Shown: positions 28,156 to 37,825, counted from the first letter of the stretch. The stretch: DNA of 64,000 nt from JABFRJ01 sp031374735 (GCA_031374735.1 JANMGQ010000004.1:23111-87110), one strand, 5' to 3'. Program-made: numbers and translations. The notes: generated from the letters alone by a model not told the origin.

Positions 28156-29685
28156 TCATGCCGGCGGCGGGGCGCGATCGGGGATCACCATGGTGAACAC
28201 GGTGCCGCGGTTCGGATCGGGGTCGGCGAGTGTCAGCGTGCCTCCGTGGGCCGCGACCAGTTCGTTTGCAATCGCAAGCCCGAGACCCGAGCCGCCGCGC
28301 CGCGTGGAGCCCTGAAAGGCCTCGAACAAGTGCGCGCGTGCGACCTCGGGCAATCCAGGGCCAGTGTCGGCAACCGTGATCGTCACCGAGCGGTCGGCGC
28401 GCCGCGCAGATATCCGGACTTCCGCGTGCTCGCCTGATGCTTCGATGGCCTGGCAGGCATTGCGCACCATATTCGAGAGCACGCGATAGAGCTGATCGCG
28501 GTCGGCATCGACGCGCAAGTTTGGGCCGATCTCAATGTTCCAGGCGATCATCCCATCCTTCCGCGGGAGCCCGAGACCTTCGCCGACTTCGTCGATCAGT
28601 GGCCGCAAAGGCATCAGTTCGCGACGGGGCGGGGCTTCGGCCGCGCGCCCGAACTTGAGCGTGTCGTTGCAAAAGGCAATGGCGCGATCGAGGGTCGCGA
28701 TCAGCTTTGGCGCAAAGCGCTGCACGCGCGGATCGGGAATACTGGTCACGCTGTCGGACAGCAGCTGCGCCGTCGACAGCATGTTGCGCAGATCGTGGTT
28801 GATCTTGCTGACGGCCAGACCGAGCGCCGCAAGACGACTTTTTTGCGCCAGGATCTGATTGAGTTCGCTCTGCATATGGGCGAGCTCGCGCTCCGCGGTG
28901 CCGAGTTCATCCACGCGATTGCTGGGTATGATGATGCGGCTCGTGTCTTCAGGCTTGGCCGAGAACCGCAACATGTTTGCGGTGAGGCGCGCCAGCGGAT
29001 CAATCAACAGCGATCGGAGCGTCAGGAACACCAAGCCGCCGGCCAATGCCGAAATGAGGATCGAGAGCCACAGAATGTTGAGGCCGTACTTGACCATGGC
29101 CATACGCAACGGGCCTTGCGGCATAACCACGTCAACGACCTGGCCCTCGGTCATGCTGGGTATGCCGATGACGCGGATCAGACGCTTGTCGGGCAAGAAG
29201 AACACCATGAGCGCGTCCTTCACGAGGCGCAGGCGGAACGCGATGTTGTCGAGAATGCCCATGCCTTCGGCGGTCATGGGGCGCAGATCATACTCCGCAT
29301 CGATGGGTTCCCCCTCCATATCCTCCGACAGGAACAGCCGCCGTTGATCGTCCCGCTTCACCGTGACCATTTTAACCCGGGCCGTCCGCAACAGTTCCTC
29401 ACGCAGCTTTTCGGGCACGGTGCCATCGGGTGTCGCATCGGCGGCGAGCGCTGCCAGGCGGGCAGCACTCAGGCGCTCGTTCAGCCATGTCGAGCGGAAG
29501 TTGGCGATCGAGGGTACGAAGATTACGACCTCGGCGAGGAGCACGAACATGACTGTCAAGGCCAGCAACTTGCCCGACAGTCCGAACCGGCCACTGACCC
29601 GTGCGAGGCGTTTACGCAGGCTCGCGCGAGCGTCGGCCAAGAGGCCGCCGGCGGGAAACTGTGACCGTCTGGTGTCGCGATCCAC
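28156..29685 (-). CDS. membrane sensor histidine kinase with HAMP domain
   Basis: 509 residues with a GTG start. Two transmembrane segments (about 37-58 and 200-222) flank a periplasmic domain of about 140 residues. HAMP follows (SLLIDPLARLTANMLRFSAKPED), then a dimerisation helix with phospho-acceptor His in VSKINHDLRNMLSTAQLL, and an ATPase domain with N-box NMVRNACQAIE, G1 ADTGPGLP and G2 GGSGLGLAIA. The H-box (NHDLRN instead of SHELRT) groups it with a distinct proteobacterial kinase class. No response regulator is adjacent; its partner is unknown. Convergent with serB with 3 bp between the stops. Confidence 0.9.
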   Translation of the reverse strand: MDRDTRRSQFPAGGLLADARASLRKRLARVSGRFGLSGKLLALTVMFVLLAEVVIFVPSIANFRSTWLNERLSAARLAALAADATPDGTVPEKLREELLRTARVKMVTVKRDDQRRLFLSEDMEGEPIDAEYDLRPMTAEGMGILDNIAFRLRLVKDALMVFFLPDKRLIRVIGIPSMTEGQVVDVVMPQGPLRMAMVKYGLNILWLSILISALAGGLVFLTLRSLLIDPLARLTANMLRFSAKPEDTSRIIIPSNRVDELGTAERELAHMQSELNQILAQKSRLAALGLAVSKINHDLRNMLSTAQLLSDSVTSIPDPRVQRFAPKLIATLDRAIAFCNDTLKFGRAAEAPPRRELMPLRPLIDEVGEGLGLPRKDGMIAWNIEIGPNLRVDADRDQLYRVLSNMVRNACQAIEASGEHAEVRISARRADRSVTITVADTGPGLPEVARAHLFEAFQGSTRRGGSGLGLAIANELVAAHGGTLTLADPDPNRGTVFTMVIPDRAPPPA

Positions 29686-29950
29686 GTTTGGTCCTTGCTA
29701 CGTCCGCTCCCGGTTGGTCACCGGGAGACGGTCAAAGTGCGCCGTAGCGTTGATATGGACTGAAGCACGACAATGACCCACGATCGCTCCTGTTCGCGTG
29801 CCAGCTCCTCGTTTCGCAGCTCGGCACGTCGATACCTCTCGTTTGCGTGGTGGTTGCTATCGAATGGCGCACCGGCTGCGGTCTGTAAAGCCAACCAGGA
29901 CCGCCACCGGTTCACGTCCACCGCACAACATGGTCACAATACGTTGAATG

Positions 29951-30763
29951 TCACCTGGGCGTCGCGGGTGGATCGAAATCGTACGAGCTGAACAGCTTTT
30001 GCGCCTCAGGCGTCATCAGGTACGCCGCAAACGCAAGGGCTGCCGACGACGCCTTGGCTGACACGGCCAGCCGCTGGTCCAATGGGCTGTGCAGTGACGG
30101 CGGGATAGCCGCGGCGACCAGGATGTCGGCCAAAGCGGGAGCCCGCGCCATGCTGTGGCTGACAAAACCGATCGCCGCCGCCCCCGTCGCCACATACTGC
30201 GTGGCTTGAGCGACATTTTCGCCGTAGACCAGCCGCGGCCGATACAGCTCGAGCAGATTGCGGGCCTTCAACACTTCTATGGCCCGTTGGCCGTACGGCG
30301 CGTGTTCCGGGTTGGCGAGGGCGATGCGAAAGGCTGTGCCGCTGCGCAAAATGGTCGTGATCTCACCCAACGGATCTGCGGCCAACAGAGCTTGATGAAA
30401 GGCCTGGTCCCGGCGCGCGATGATGGCGAGACGGCCACGCGCATAGATGGGACCCGCGGTGGGCATGACCCCGTCACGCACAAGATCAAGAACGAAGCGT
30501 TCGTCAGCCGCCAGAAACACCTCAAACGGGGCGCCCTGGCGGATCTGGCGCGCAAGATTGCCGGTTGAGCCGTAGGTGACCTTAGCCGGCGCTCCACCGC
30601 TGCGTTCGAAGGCCGCAACCAGTTCGGGCAGCACCACCTGCAAGTCTGATGCTGCCGCTATCCGGACCGGCTCGATGGCCCAAGCAGTGGCGGGCGCGAC
30701 CGTCGCCGCCAGCGCCGCGAGAGTGAAACAGCGACGATCGAGAAGGTGTGTTGTGTGCGTCAT
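29951..30763 (-). CDS. modA: molybdate ABC transporter substrate-binding protein
   Basis: Periplasmic oxyanion-binding protein. 270 residues from the ATG at 30763 with a signal peptide containing twin Arg (LDRRCFTLAALAATVAPATAWA). The mature start IRIAAASDLQ-like segment (PVRIAAASDLQVVLPEL), YGSTGNLARQI, and GAPFEVFLAADERFVLDLV match ModA. The anion-binding Ser residues are in AASDLQ and YGSTGN. modB and modC are not adjacent, so the ABC partners are elsewhere or it serves another system. moeA (molybdenum insertion) lies 7 kb away. Confidence 0.86.
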   Translation of the reverse strand: MTHTTHLLDRRCFTLAALAATVAPATAWAIEPVRIAAASDLQVVLPELVAAFERSGGAPAKVTYGSTGNLARQIRQGAPFEVFLAADERFVLDLVRDGVMPTAGPIYARGRLAIIARRDQAFHQALLAADPLGEITTILRSGTAFRIALANPEHAPYGQRAIEVLKARNLLELYRPRLVYGENVAQATQYVATGAAAIGFVSHSMARAPALADILVAAAIPPSLHSPLDQRLAVSAKASSAALAFAAYLMTPEAQKLFSSYDFDPPATPR

Positions 30764-30870
30764 GCCGCGCGATATGGGTGCGAATTCGCGAATTGCCAAT
30801 CGGAACACCAAGACTGGAGCCGAGCGACGCTGGCATGCTAAGCCCTGTCTAGCATCGATCTGGGGGTGGT

Positions 30871-31413
30871 ATGTTCAACGAAGCCGAGCTGTCGCAGAAA
30901 ATTCTGAACTTCGCCAACACCTATCAGGCCTGGATCGGGCCGATCGTGTTCCTCCTGGCCTTCGGCGAAAGCATCGCGTTCGTATCGCTCGTGCTGCCGT
31001 TCTGGGGGATTTTGGTCACCCTTGGCGCAGTGCTCGGCGCGGCCGGTGGTTACCAGTATTGGACAATCCTTGTGTGTGCCGCCGTCGGAGCCGCGCTTGG
31101 GGACTGGGTCTCCTATTGGCTCGGCAAGCACTATGACAAAGAGATCCGCGCCATGTGGCCGATCCGTAACTATCCCGGCATGATGGAGAAGGGCGAGAAG
31201 ATCTTTCACGACTATGGCGCCTGGGCCATAGTGATCGCCCGCTTTTCTGGGCCTTTGCGCGCGGCTGTGCCGATCATCGCCGGCGCACTCCAGATGAACT
31301 GGCATGTGTTTCAGATCGCCAACTGGACCTCGGCGTTCCTGTGGTCAGCGGTGCTCATCACGTTCGGAGACGTGATCGGTAAGGTGATTGCGAAACTGTT
31401 CGGGGGCGGGTGA
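30871..31413 (+). CDS. DedA-family membrane protein
   Basis: 180 residues with several transmembrane segments. Family features seen: FLLAFGESIAFVSLVLPFWGILVTLG, GDWVSYWLGKHYDKEI, and the re-entrant-loop motif VIARFSGPLRAAVPIIAGALQM with the conserved Arg residues. DedA proteins are linked to lipid flipping / membrane homeostasis. The next gene starts 7 bp later on the same strand. Confidence 0.9.
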   Translation: MFNEAELSQKILNFANTYQAWIGPIVFLLAFGESIAFVSLVLPFWGILVTLGAVLGAAGGYQYWTILVCAAVGAALGDWVSYWLGKHYDKEIRAMWPIRNYPGMMEKGEKIFHDYGAWAIVIARFSGPLRAAVPIIAGALQMNWHVFQIANWTSAFLWSAVLITFGDVIGKVIAKLFGGG

Positions 31414-31420
31414 GGCACAT

Positions 31421-32698
31421 ATGGCTGCCGATGCAACTGTTGCTGTTGTCGGCGGCGGGCCGGCCGGGCTGGTTGCCGCTCTCGCGCTGGCGCGAACTCA
31501 GGTGTCCGTCACCGTCGTTGCGCCCCGCCTGACGGTGGCGATGCGTGCGGCGGACACACGGACATTCGCCGCTCTCGGTGGCAGTCTCGACTTGTTTCGT
31601 GCACTCGATGTCTGGAATGTTCTTGCGCCGCAAACAGCGCCGCTCGAAGGCATACGATTGATCGACGACCGCGGCGGTCTGTTGCGCGCACCCGAGGTCA
31701 TGTTTCGAGCCACCGACGTCGGGCTCAAGCAGTTCGGCGCCAATATTCCACAGGCGGTTCTTGGCGCTGTGCTGGCTGCGGCGGTGGACCGAACCCCCAC
31801 AATCCGTTGGCTTGATGCCACCGCCACACGCATGACGCCGGCTGACGAACATGTCATGCTGACACTCGGCGATGGCACGCAACACCAGTTTGGATTGGTC
31901 GCGGCCGCCGACGGCCGCGCCTCGCTCGGACGCGCTGCCGCCAGCATCGACACCAAGGCATGGAGCTATCCGCAGGCAGCTATTGCTTGCGTGTTTGGGC
32001 ACAGCCGACCCCACGGCGCCATCTCGACCGAATTTCACCGCAGCACAGGGCCGCTGACGACAGTGCCGATGCCAGATGTGCCTCTGCCAGATGTGTCTGG
32101 CCAAGGCGAGGCGCACGCCCACCGATCAAGCCTCGTGTGGGTCGAGACGCCAGAGCGGGCTACTGAGCTGAAAGCAATGGACGACGCGACGTTTGTCGGT
32201 GCTTTGACAACGCGGTTGCAAGGCTTGCTTGGCACCTTGAACCATCTTGGCGCCCGGGCGCTGTTTCCGCTGTCGGGCCTCGAAGCACAAACCATGGCGC
32301 GCAATCGGATCGCACTGGTGGGCGAGGCTGGCCATGTGCTGCCCCCGATCGGTGCCCAGGGGCTGAATCTCGGCCTACGGGACGCTGCCACTTTGGCCGA
32401 ATGCGTCGATGACGCGGCCCGCCTCAAGGCCGACATTGGCGGCGCTGACGTCTTGGCGACCTATGCGCGCCGCCGTAGCGCCGACGTTTCCGCGCGCACG
32501 TTTGCCATCGATCTGCTGAACCGCTCGCTGCTGTCCACAGCTCTGCCGTTCGATGCGGCCCGCGGTATCGGTCTGCACGCAATGGCGCTCAGCCCTGCGC
32601 TGCGCCGGCTCGCGATGCAACAGGGTCTTGAGCCAGTGGGCGCGCGCCCTCGCTTGATGCAGCCCACCTTCGTCGCTGACGCGCGACATCTAGCTTGA
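31421..32698 (+). CDS. UbiH/COQ6-family FAD-dependent monooxygenase
   Basis: 425 residues from the ATG at 31421. FAD dinucleotide motif VAVVGGGPAGLVAALALA, the DG motif at VAADGRAS, and the second FAD motif GEAGHVLPPIGAQGLNLGLRDA are all seen. The family hydroxylates the ubiquinone ring (UbiH, UbiF, UbiI, UbiL). The GEAGH variant is common in alphaproteobacterial members. Which ring position it uses cannot be told from this sequence. It is probably co-transcribed with dedA. Confidence 0.88.
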   Translation: MAADATVAVVGGGPAGLVAALALARTQVSVTVVAPRLTVAMRAADTRTFAALGGSLDLFRALDVWNVLAPQTAPLEGIRLIDDRGGLLRAPEVMFRATDVGLKQFGANIPQAVLGAVLAAAVDRTPTIRWLDATATRMTPADEHVMLTLGDGTQHQFGLVAAADGRASLGRAAASIDTKAWSYPQAAIACVFGHSRPHGAISTEFHRSTGPLTTVPMPDVPLPDVSGQGEAHAHRSSLVWVETPERATELKAMDDATFVGALTTRLQGLLGTLNHLGARALFPLSGLEAQTMARNRIALVGEAGHVLPPIGAQGLNLGLRDAATLAECVDDAARLKADIGGADVLATYARRRSADVSARTFAIDLLNRSLLSTALPFDAARGIGLHAMALSPALRRLAMQQGLEPVGARPRLMQPTFVADARHLA

Positions 32699-32713
32699 GC
32701 TGTTCGCTTCGAT

Positions 32714-32980
32714 CTATTCGGCCGCCGCCGTGGGCTGATCAGGCTCGATGGTGGCGTAAAGCAGCGCCGCCCCGCCTCCTGCGAACAGGGTGATCAAGAC
32801 AATGCCAATCAGGGCGCGCTTCAGCAACCAACGGCCAGAGCGAAGCGTTGCTGCCGGTCGAACGTCGCGCGGGAACTCCGACGATGGCACCTGTGTCGCT
32901 TTCAAAGTCTGCTTCCTTGTCTCGAATCGATACGCCACCAAGCCCTTTGATCGCGTCACGAACAAGGCATTGGGGTGCAA
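32714..32980 (-). CDS. small single-pass membrane protein
   Basis: 88 residues. A basic N-terminal half (KQTLKATQVPSSEFPRDVRPA) leads into one transmembrane helix (LLKRALIGIVLITLFAGGGAALLYA) and a short acidic tail. Convergent with the monooxygenase, 15 bp between stops. No family recognised. The helix is convincing, the start less so. Confidence 0.45.
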   Translation of the reverse strand: MHPNALFVTRSKGLVAYRFETRKQTLKATQVPSSEFPRDVRPAATLRSGRWLLKRALIGIVLITLFAGGGAALLYATIEPDQPTAAAE

Positions 32981-33090
32981 GACTGTTCTGCAAATTTGCA
33001 GGATGCGTCACGGCGTCAGCTGCTGCGATGCATGCGCCCTTCGGTCCCGCCCGGTTCTCAGACGATCCGGACCCGCGCCCGCCATTACAA

Positions 33091-33119
33091 TGGTTCATTT
33101 CACTGGTTCATTTCACTGG
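33091..33119. repeat. 13-nt tandem duplication (1)
   Basis: TGGTTCATTTCAC occurs twice in a row (33091-33103, 33104-33116) followed by TGG. Non-coding, and it overlaps the end of the rhodanese gene only at its last bases. One of four perfect 13-nt-period tandem duplications in the window. Confidence 0.9.
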
Positions 33120-33548
33120 CAGTCCGGCCTTCAACCAGCCGGCACCATGGCGCCCCCCGACGACGCCTTCGGCGACGTCGGTCACGTTCGTGTAGCCAGC
33201 CTTGGCAAGCTCGACCTGTAACGCGGCGCTGCGGTTGCCAGTCCGGCAGATGAGGGCGAGGGGCTTGGTGCGGTCACCCTTGGTCACAGCCTCCAGCGCG
33301 GCGAAAAATTTGGCAGCGTCCTGGTGCATCGTGATGGCTTGGGCTGATGCGGGAACACCTGTCTCGCGCCATTCTTCGGGCGTGCGGATGTCGAGCAGGA
33401 CGATCTCTCCCGATGCCGCCCGGGTGTGCGCCTCAAGTGGGGTCATGGCCTGCGGTTTCGGGGCGCGCGATTGCTGGGCTGATACGGCATGCACAGCGCC
33501 GCTCAAGGCAAGCATAGCAAGAACGGCATGTCGGCGCGTGATGGGCAT
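33108..33548 (-). CDS. secreted rhodanese-like sulfurtransferase
   Basis: 146 residues. The signal peptide (MPITRRHAVLAMLALSGAVHAVSA) is followed by one rhodanese domain: VLLDIRTPEEWRETGVPASA and the active-site loop CRTGNRSAALQ with catalytic Cys. The C-terminal TNVTDVAEGVVGGRHGAGWL is the usual end. Periplasmic single-domain rhodaneses handle sulfane sulfur or thiosulfate; the substrate here is unknown. Confidence 0.88.
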   Translation of the reverse strand: MPITRRHAVLAMLALSGAVHAVSAQQSRAPKPQAMTPLEAHTRAASGEIVLLDIRTPEEWRETGVPASAQAITMHQDAAKFFAALEAVTKGDRTKPLALICRTGNRSAALQVELAKAGYTNVTDVAEGVVGGRHGAGWLKAGLPVK

Positions 33549-33590
33549 CGGATCCTCCAGCGGCGTAACATGCCACTGGGCGCCAGCCGA

Positions 33591-34031
33591 TCAAGAGCCG
33601 TACCACGCGTCACATGTCACTTTATCGCTATCGCGGGCGGCGCGGGCATGGGCCGTCACGCCAATCAAGCCTTGGAGCGTCACACTGCCCTCTTCGTGGT
33701 CGCTCTCGCGATGGAACTCGAAACAATTGGGGCTGTGCTTGACGACGTACCAGCAGCCCCCGCTGATCTTGTCATAGAAGGTGCAGAACAGCTTGCCCCG
33801 CACGCTCCACTTGCCCGCGTCGGCCTTGAGGTCGTCCTTATAGGCGATGCGTCCGCCCGTAACATAGACTTCGACGAAGTTGACCTTGTCGGCCAAGTAG
33901 TAGCCTTTGATGGTCTGCCCGCCGAGCTCTTCCTCCAGGCGTGGACCGATTAAGAATTCGCTGGCCGATGCGACATTAGCCGCACAGGCGACCAGGGCGA
34001 AAGTCGCGGCTCTCAAAGCGGCCTTCAACAT
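33591..34031 (-). CDS. small secreted protein of unknown function
   Basis: 146 residues from the ATG at 34031 with a signal peptide (LKAALRAATFALVACAANVASA). The mature region includes GYYLADKVNFVEVYVTGGRIAYKDD and WSVRGKLFCTFYDKISGGCWYVVKHSPNC with four Cys, suggesting disulfides; the GxWxxxGxxxCxxY...CW..V pattern resembles small beta-barrel secreted proteins widespread in Hyphomicrobiales. No function can be named. Confidence 0.7.
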   Translation of the reverse strand: MLKAALRAATFALVACAANVASASEFLIGPRLEEELGGQTIKGYYLADKVNFVEVYVTGGRIAYKDDLKADAGKWSVRGKLFCTFYDKISGGCWYVVKHSPNCFEFHRESDHEEGSVTLQGLIGVTAHARAARDSDKVTCDAWYGS

Positions 34032-34122
34032 TGCAATCCCTCTTGCAAAAGAGCTGTCATCCATCCGATGAAGTGGACGCAACACACTATGGCGCTGATT
34101 TCGGCAAGACTAGGACTGAACA

Positions 34123-34154
34123 CCAGGACAGCACTGGGTACCAGGACAGCACTG
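34123..34154. repeat. 14-nt direct repeat, 18-nt period
   Basis: CCAGGACAGCACTG at 34123-34136 and again at 34141-34154, in the divergent upstream region between the secreted protein (start 34031) and the histidine phosphatase (start 34199). It could be a regulatory direct repeat or a slippage product. Confidence 0.75.
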
Positions 34155-34198
34155 ACGCAGAACAACGACAGTGCGACACGCGGGCGGATTATCGATAC

Positions 34199-34939
34199 AT
34201 GGACGACCATAGACGTTCGATCCCAAGGACAGCAGCGGCTCGTCGAATAGCGTGGGCTCTTGCGCTGATCTGTTCGGCCTATGCGCCATCCGTCGCGCAA
34301 TCGCCGCCACCAACGCCGCCCCCCGCTGCGTCACAGGCCCCGCCGCCCCCGCCGGCAGCAGCGGCACCTGCAACACCCGCGGCATCACAGGCAGATCTCG
34401 ACCTGATCAAGGCGCTCCGCGCTGGTGGTCTTGCCCTCGTTATGCGGCACGCGCTCGCCGACCCCGACAAGTTCGACGCTGATCCGCGCAACTTCAAGAA
34501 TGTCCGTTCTCAGCAGCCGTTGACGGAGGCTGGCCAGACCAGCGCGCGCGCCTTTGGCGACAGCGTGCGTGTCATAGGCGTTCCAATAGGCGAAGTTCTG
34601 ACGAGCCGCTTCAACAGAGCGTATCAAACGGCCGTGTTGGCCGGTTTCAAGGATGCCAAACCGGTCACGGAATTGACCGAGGGCAGTCTCGTTACATCGC
34701 CCAACGAACAGCGACGCCGCGCAAGTGCACTCAAGCAGTTGGCTGCCGCGCCTTTGCCAGCTGGCACCAACCGCCTGTTGGTCACGCATCGCGTCAACAT
34801 TTTGCAGGCGTACGGCAAGGAGTGGTTTGATGTGCGGGAGGGCGAAACCAGCATTTTCCGTGTCGACAACGGCACCTATTCGCTGATCGCCCGGGTGCCG
34901 ATCGGGGATTGGCAGCGGCTGGCAGCAGCGAAGCGCTGA
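34199..34939 (+). CDS. secreted histidine phosphatase superfamily protein
   Basis: 246 residues from the ATG at 34199. Signal-like N-terminus (RRIAWALALICSAYAPSVAQ), then a Pro/Ala-rich linker (about residues 36-65), then the phosphatase domain: catalytic LVMRHALADPDKFD, TSRFNRAYQTA (second Arg) and second His in LLVTHRVNI. The usual RHG is RHA here, as in the SixA-like branch. Possibly lipid-linked or periplasmic phosphatase; substrate unknown. Confidence 0.82.
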   Translation: MDDHRRSIPRTAAARRIAWALALICSAYAPSVAQSPPPTPPPAASQAPPPPPAAAAPATPAASQADLDLIKALRAGGLALVMRHALADPDKFDADPRNFKNVRSQQPLTEAGQTSARAFGDSVRVIGVPIGEVLTSRFNRAYQTAVLAGFKDAKPVTELTEGSLVTSPNEQRRRASALKQLAAAPLPAGTNRLLVTHRVNILQAYGKEWFDVREGETSIFRVDNGTYSLIARVPIGDWQRLAAAKR

Positions 34940-35055
34940 GCACGCGAATCGGCAAGTGCCACCCCTATCGTGCAACCCGTATCGGGATAGTTTGACCACA
35001 CCGACTGAGAGAGCTGGCGACCTCGATTGCAATCTCAGGACGGATCAGGATCGAC

Positions 35056-36693
35056 ATGACCATAACCATCTTTGCCGCCCGCAAGATCATCACCATGAAC
35101 CCCGCGCGTCCCTATGCGACGCATGTGGCCGTGCGGGACGGGCGCATCCTGGGTGTTGGCACGATCAACGAATTGAAGGGATGGGGCACGCACACCGTTA
35201 ATGATCTGTTCGCCGAAAAGGTGCTGATGCCAGGCCTGGTCGAAGGCCACAGCCACGCCTCCGAAGGCACCATGTGGCGCTTCGTCTATTGCGGTTACTT
35301 CGATCGCACCGACCCCAACGGCAAGACCTGGATTGGTGTGCCCGACGTCGAGGCCGTGGTTGCGCGGCTCGCTGAGGCGCATGCCGCCTCCGCCGAGGGA
35401 CCGCTGACGGGGTGGGCGCTCGATCCCATCTATTTCGCCGACGGCCGCCGCATGGCGCGCGCCGATCTCGACCGCGTCTCCAAGGATCGGCCGATCGGCA
35501 TCATGCACGCCAGCGGCCACATCATGAACGTCAACTCCAAAGCGCTTGAGCTGGCGGGGATGCTGCGCGCCGGCGTCAATCATCCGGGCGTCCCACTCGG
35601 CGACGACGGACTGCCGACCGGCGAGATGAAAGGCCCCGATGCCATGACGCCGCTTGGCCGCCATGTGGGCCTGGACCGCGGACTGCTGGCGGCAGACGAG
35701 CAAGGTGTGCGCGACTTTGCGCGGCTTTGCGTGCGTAAGGGGGTGACCACAGCCACCGACCTCGCCAACCTGCTGCCAGACCCGGCCGTCGCCATCATGG
35801 CCGCGCTAGGTGCGGAAGCGAATTTCCCGACCCGCATCGTGTCGTTGCGCGTGCTCCGCGATCTCGGGCCGAAGGCAACCATCGAACATGCAGCGGCCTT
35901 GCGCGCCAAAAGCAACGACCTCATGCGCTTTGGTATCGTCAAGATCGTCGTCGACGGCTCGATCCAGGGCTTCTCCGCACGCCTGCGGTGGCCGGGCTAC
36001 TTCAACGGTGCCGGACCAGGCCTGTGGTACGTCACGCCAGAGCATCTGCGTGAAGCGCTAGAAACGGCGCTGAAGATGGGCATACAGGTGCACACCCACA
36101 CCAACGGCGACGAAGCCACGGAATTGGTGCTCGACACCCTCGAAGCTGCCTTGAAAACATATCCGTCGGCAGATCACCGTTTCACCCTGCAGCATTGCCA
36201 GCTCGCCAACGCGGCGCAATTTCGGCGCATGAAGACACTGGGCATGTGCGTGAACTTGTTCCCAAACCACCATTACTATTGGGGTGATCAGCACTATGCA
36301 TTGACCGTCGGCCCGGAGCGCGCCGAACGGATGAACGCCTGCGCGACGGCCCTCGCCTCGGGCGTGCCCATTGCCATCCACTCCGATGCCCCCGTCACAC
36401 CTCTTGGGCCGCTGTTCACGGCTTGGTGCGCGATCAACCGCAAGACAGCCAGTGGCCGCATTCTCGGCGCGCAGGAGCGCATCTCTTTGGCCGAGGCCTT
36501 GCGCACCATCACATTGGGTGCCGCCTACACGCTGAAACTCGATGGCGAGATCGGCTCCATCGAAGTCGGCAAGCAGGCTGATTTCGCGGTGTTGCATGAC
36601 GACCCGGAGACCGTAGGCGAAACGCGCCTGAAGGACGTCCGCGTCTGGGGTACGATACAGCGCGGCCGCGTCTTCGAAGCGGCGGCCATCTGA
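35056..36693 (+). CDS. amidohydrolase, YtcJ-like
   Basis: 545 residues, metal-dependent hydrolase of the amidohydrolase_3 group. Seen: LMPGLVEGHSHASEG (metal-binding HxH), long middle region with GVTTATDLANL, HTHTNGDEATELVLD (His), HRFTLQHCQLA (His), and the metal Asp in AIHSDAPVTPLGP, then GSIEVGKQADFAVL. The family acts on exocyclic amides and related C-N bonds; the natural substrate is not predictable. No transporter or regulator beside it. Confidence 0.88.
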   Translation: MTITIFAARKIITMNPARPYATHVAVRDGRILGVGTINELKGWGTHTVNDLFAEKVLMPGLVEGHSHASEGTMWRFVYCGYFDRTDPNGKTWIGVPDVEAVVARLAEAHAASAEGPLTGWALDPIYFADGRRMARADLDRVSKDRPIGIMHASGHIMNVNSKALELAGMLRAGVNHPGVPLGDDGLPTGEMKGPDAMTPLGRHVGLDRGLLAADEQGVRDFARLCVRKGVTTATDLANLLPDPAVAIMAALGAEANFPTRIVSLRVLRDLGPKATIEHAAALRAKSNDLMRFGIVKIVVDGSIQGFSARLRWPGYFNGAGPGLWYVTPEHLREALETALKMGIQVHTHTNGDEATELVLDTLEAALKTYPSADHRFTLQHCQLANAAQFRRMKTLGMCVNLFPNHHYYWGDQHYALTVGPERAERMNACATALASGVPIAIHSDAPVTPLGPLFTAWCAINRKTASGRILGAQERISLAEALRTITLGAAYTLKLDGEIGSIEVGKQADFAVLHDDPETVGETRLKDVRVWGTIQRGRVFEAAAI

Positions 36694-36997
36694 CGCTGCC
36701 TGCTTGAGGGATCACGTCAGCGTGTACGCAGACGCCGCCAGCGTCAGCGCCGGATACCGGCCTGACTGCGGATGCTGCACGTTTCTGTGACTCCGTGCGG
36801 CCAATAAACTTCGGCCGAACCACGTTCACCCGCCCCTTAGAGTGTAATCCCCAACGAGGAAGTCCGTAGCAAGACGGGAGGTGCGAAGTCCTTCGTTCTC
36901 GCCACAGGGCAGCCCCTTGGAGCAAACATACGAATGCGCGCAACTGGCGAGGGACAACTCGCCCAGAGGTGCTAATGGCGCGAGCCCAGAATCAGCC
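36694..36997. other. intergenic, no gene or clear signal seen
   Basis: 304 bp between two convergent genes (amidohydrolase and lexA). No open frame with family features, no REP copy and no strong hairpin was found. Confidence 0.5.
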
Positions 36998-37756
36998 TCA
37001 GTACTTGCGGATCAATCCGACGAGTTTACCTTGGATATCAACCTGATCAGGCCCGAAGATGCGGGTCTCGTACTTCGGATTGGCCGCCTCAAGTGCAACC
37101 GAGGCACCCTTGCGGCGCAGGCGCTTCAAGGTCGCCTCCTCGTTCTTGACCAAGGCCACAACGATCTCACCATTGTTGGCAGTCGCCTGACGCTTGATGA
37201 TGACGATGTCGCCCTCGTGGATGCCGGCGTCGATCATCGAGTCGCCTTTGACTTCGAGCGCAAAGTGCTCGCCCGGCCCCAGCAGGTCGGGTGGGCAGCC
37301 AATATCGGCTGTGTGCGTTTGGATCGCCTCGATCGGCACACCTGCTGCGATGCGGCCCATCAGCGGAATACTTATCGAGGAGAGAGCCTCGATGGCATGT
37401 GCGCCCGGCAGAGGCGCCATGCGACGTTGTCCACCGTCGATCACGGCGGGTTGGAAGCCGCGTTGCGGCTCAGACATGCCGTTTGAGCCGTTCTGCTGTG
37501 CGGCATAGGCGGCGGAATGGATCGACGCGGGTCCGGCCGAGGCCTCCGGCATCTTGATGATTTCGAGGGCACGGGCCCGATGCGGCAGGCGGCGAATGAA
37601 GCCGCGCTCTTCCAGAGCCGTGATCAGGCGGTGAATGCCGGATTTTGACTTCAGTTCGAGCGCGTCTTTCATCTCGTCAAATGAGGGCGGGACGCCGGTC
37701 TCCTGCAGTCGGCTGTGGATCAGCATCAGGAGATCTTTTTGTTTCTGCGTCAGCAT
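36998..37756 (-). CDS. lexA: SOS-response repressor LexA
   Basis: 252 residues from the ATG at 37756 (MLTQKQKDLLMLIHSRLQE). N-terminal winged helix: PPSFDEMKDALELKSKSGIHRLITALEERGFIRR. Self-cleavage site Ala-Gly in RIAAGVPIEA; catalytic Ser in GDSMIDAGI and Lys in VALVKNEEATLKR. A long alphaproteobacterial linker (about 75-120) separates the domains. A GTTC-N7-GTTC operator lies about 170 bp upstream, consistent with autoregulation. moeA precedes it on the same strand, a common order in this bacterial order. Confidence 0.97.
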   Translation of the reverse strand: MLTQKQKDLLMLIHSRLQETGVPPSFDEMKDALELKSKSGIHRLITALEERGFIRRLPHRARALEIIKMPEASAGPASIHSAAYAAQQNGSNGMSEPQRGFQPAVIDGGQRRMAPLPGAHAIEALSSISIPLMGRIAAGVPIEAIQTHTADIGCPPDLLGPGEHFALEVKGDSMIDAGIHEGDIVIIKRQATANNGEIVVALVKNEEATLKRLRRKGASVALEAANPKYETRIFGPDQVDIQGKLVGLIRKY

Positions 37757-37825
37757 GGTGTGCCTTCGTGCTTCTGCCAGATGTCTGCCCACTTGCGGGC
37801 GTTTCAAGCCGTTGAACGCGTCTCG

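Noticed and set aside
29718..29921. 67-aa minus-strand frame before the HAMP kinase
   Set aside because: Charged and plausible, but no signature, start or conservation evidence.
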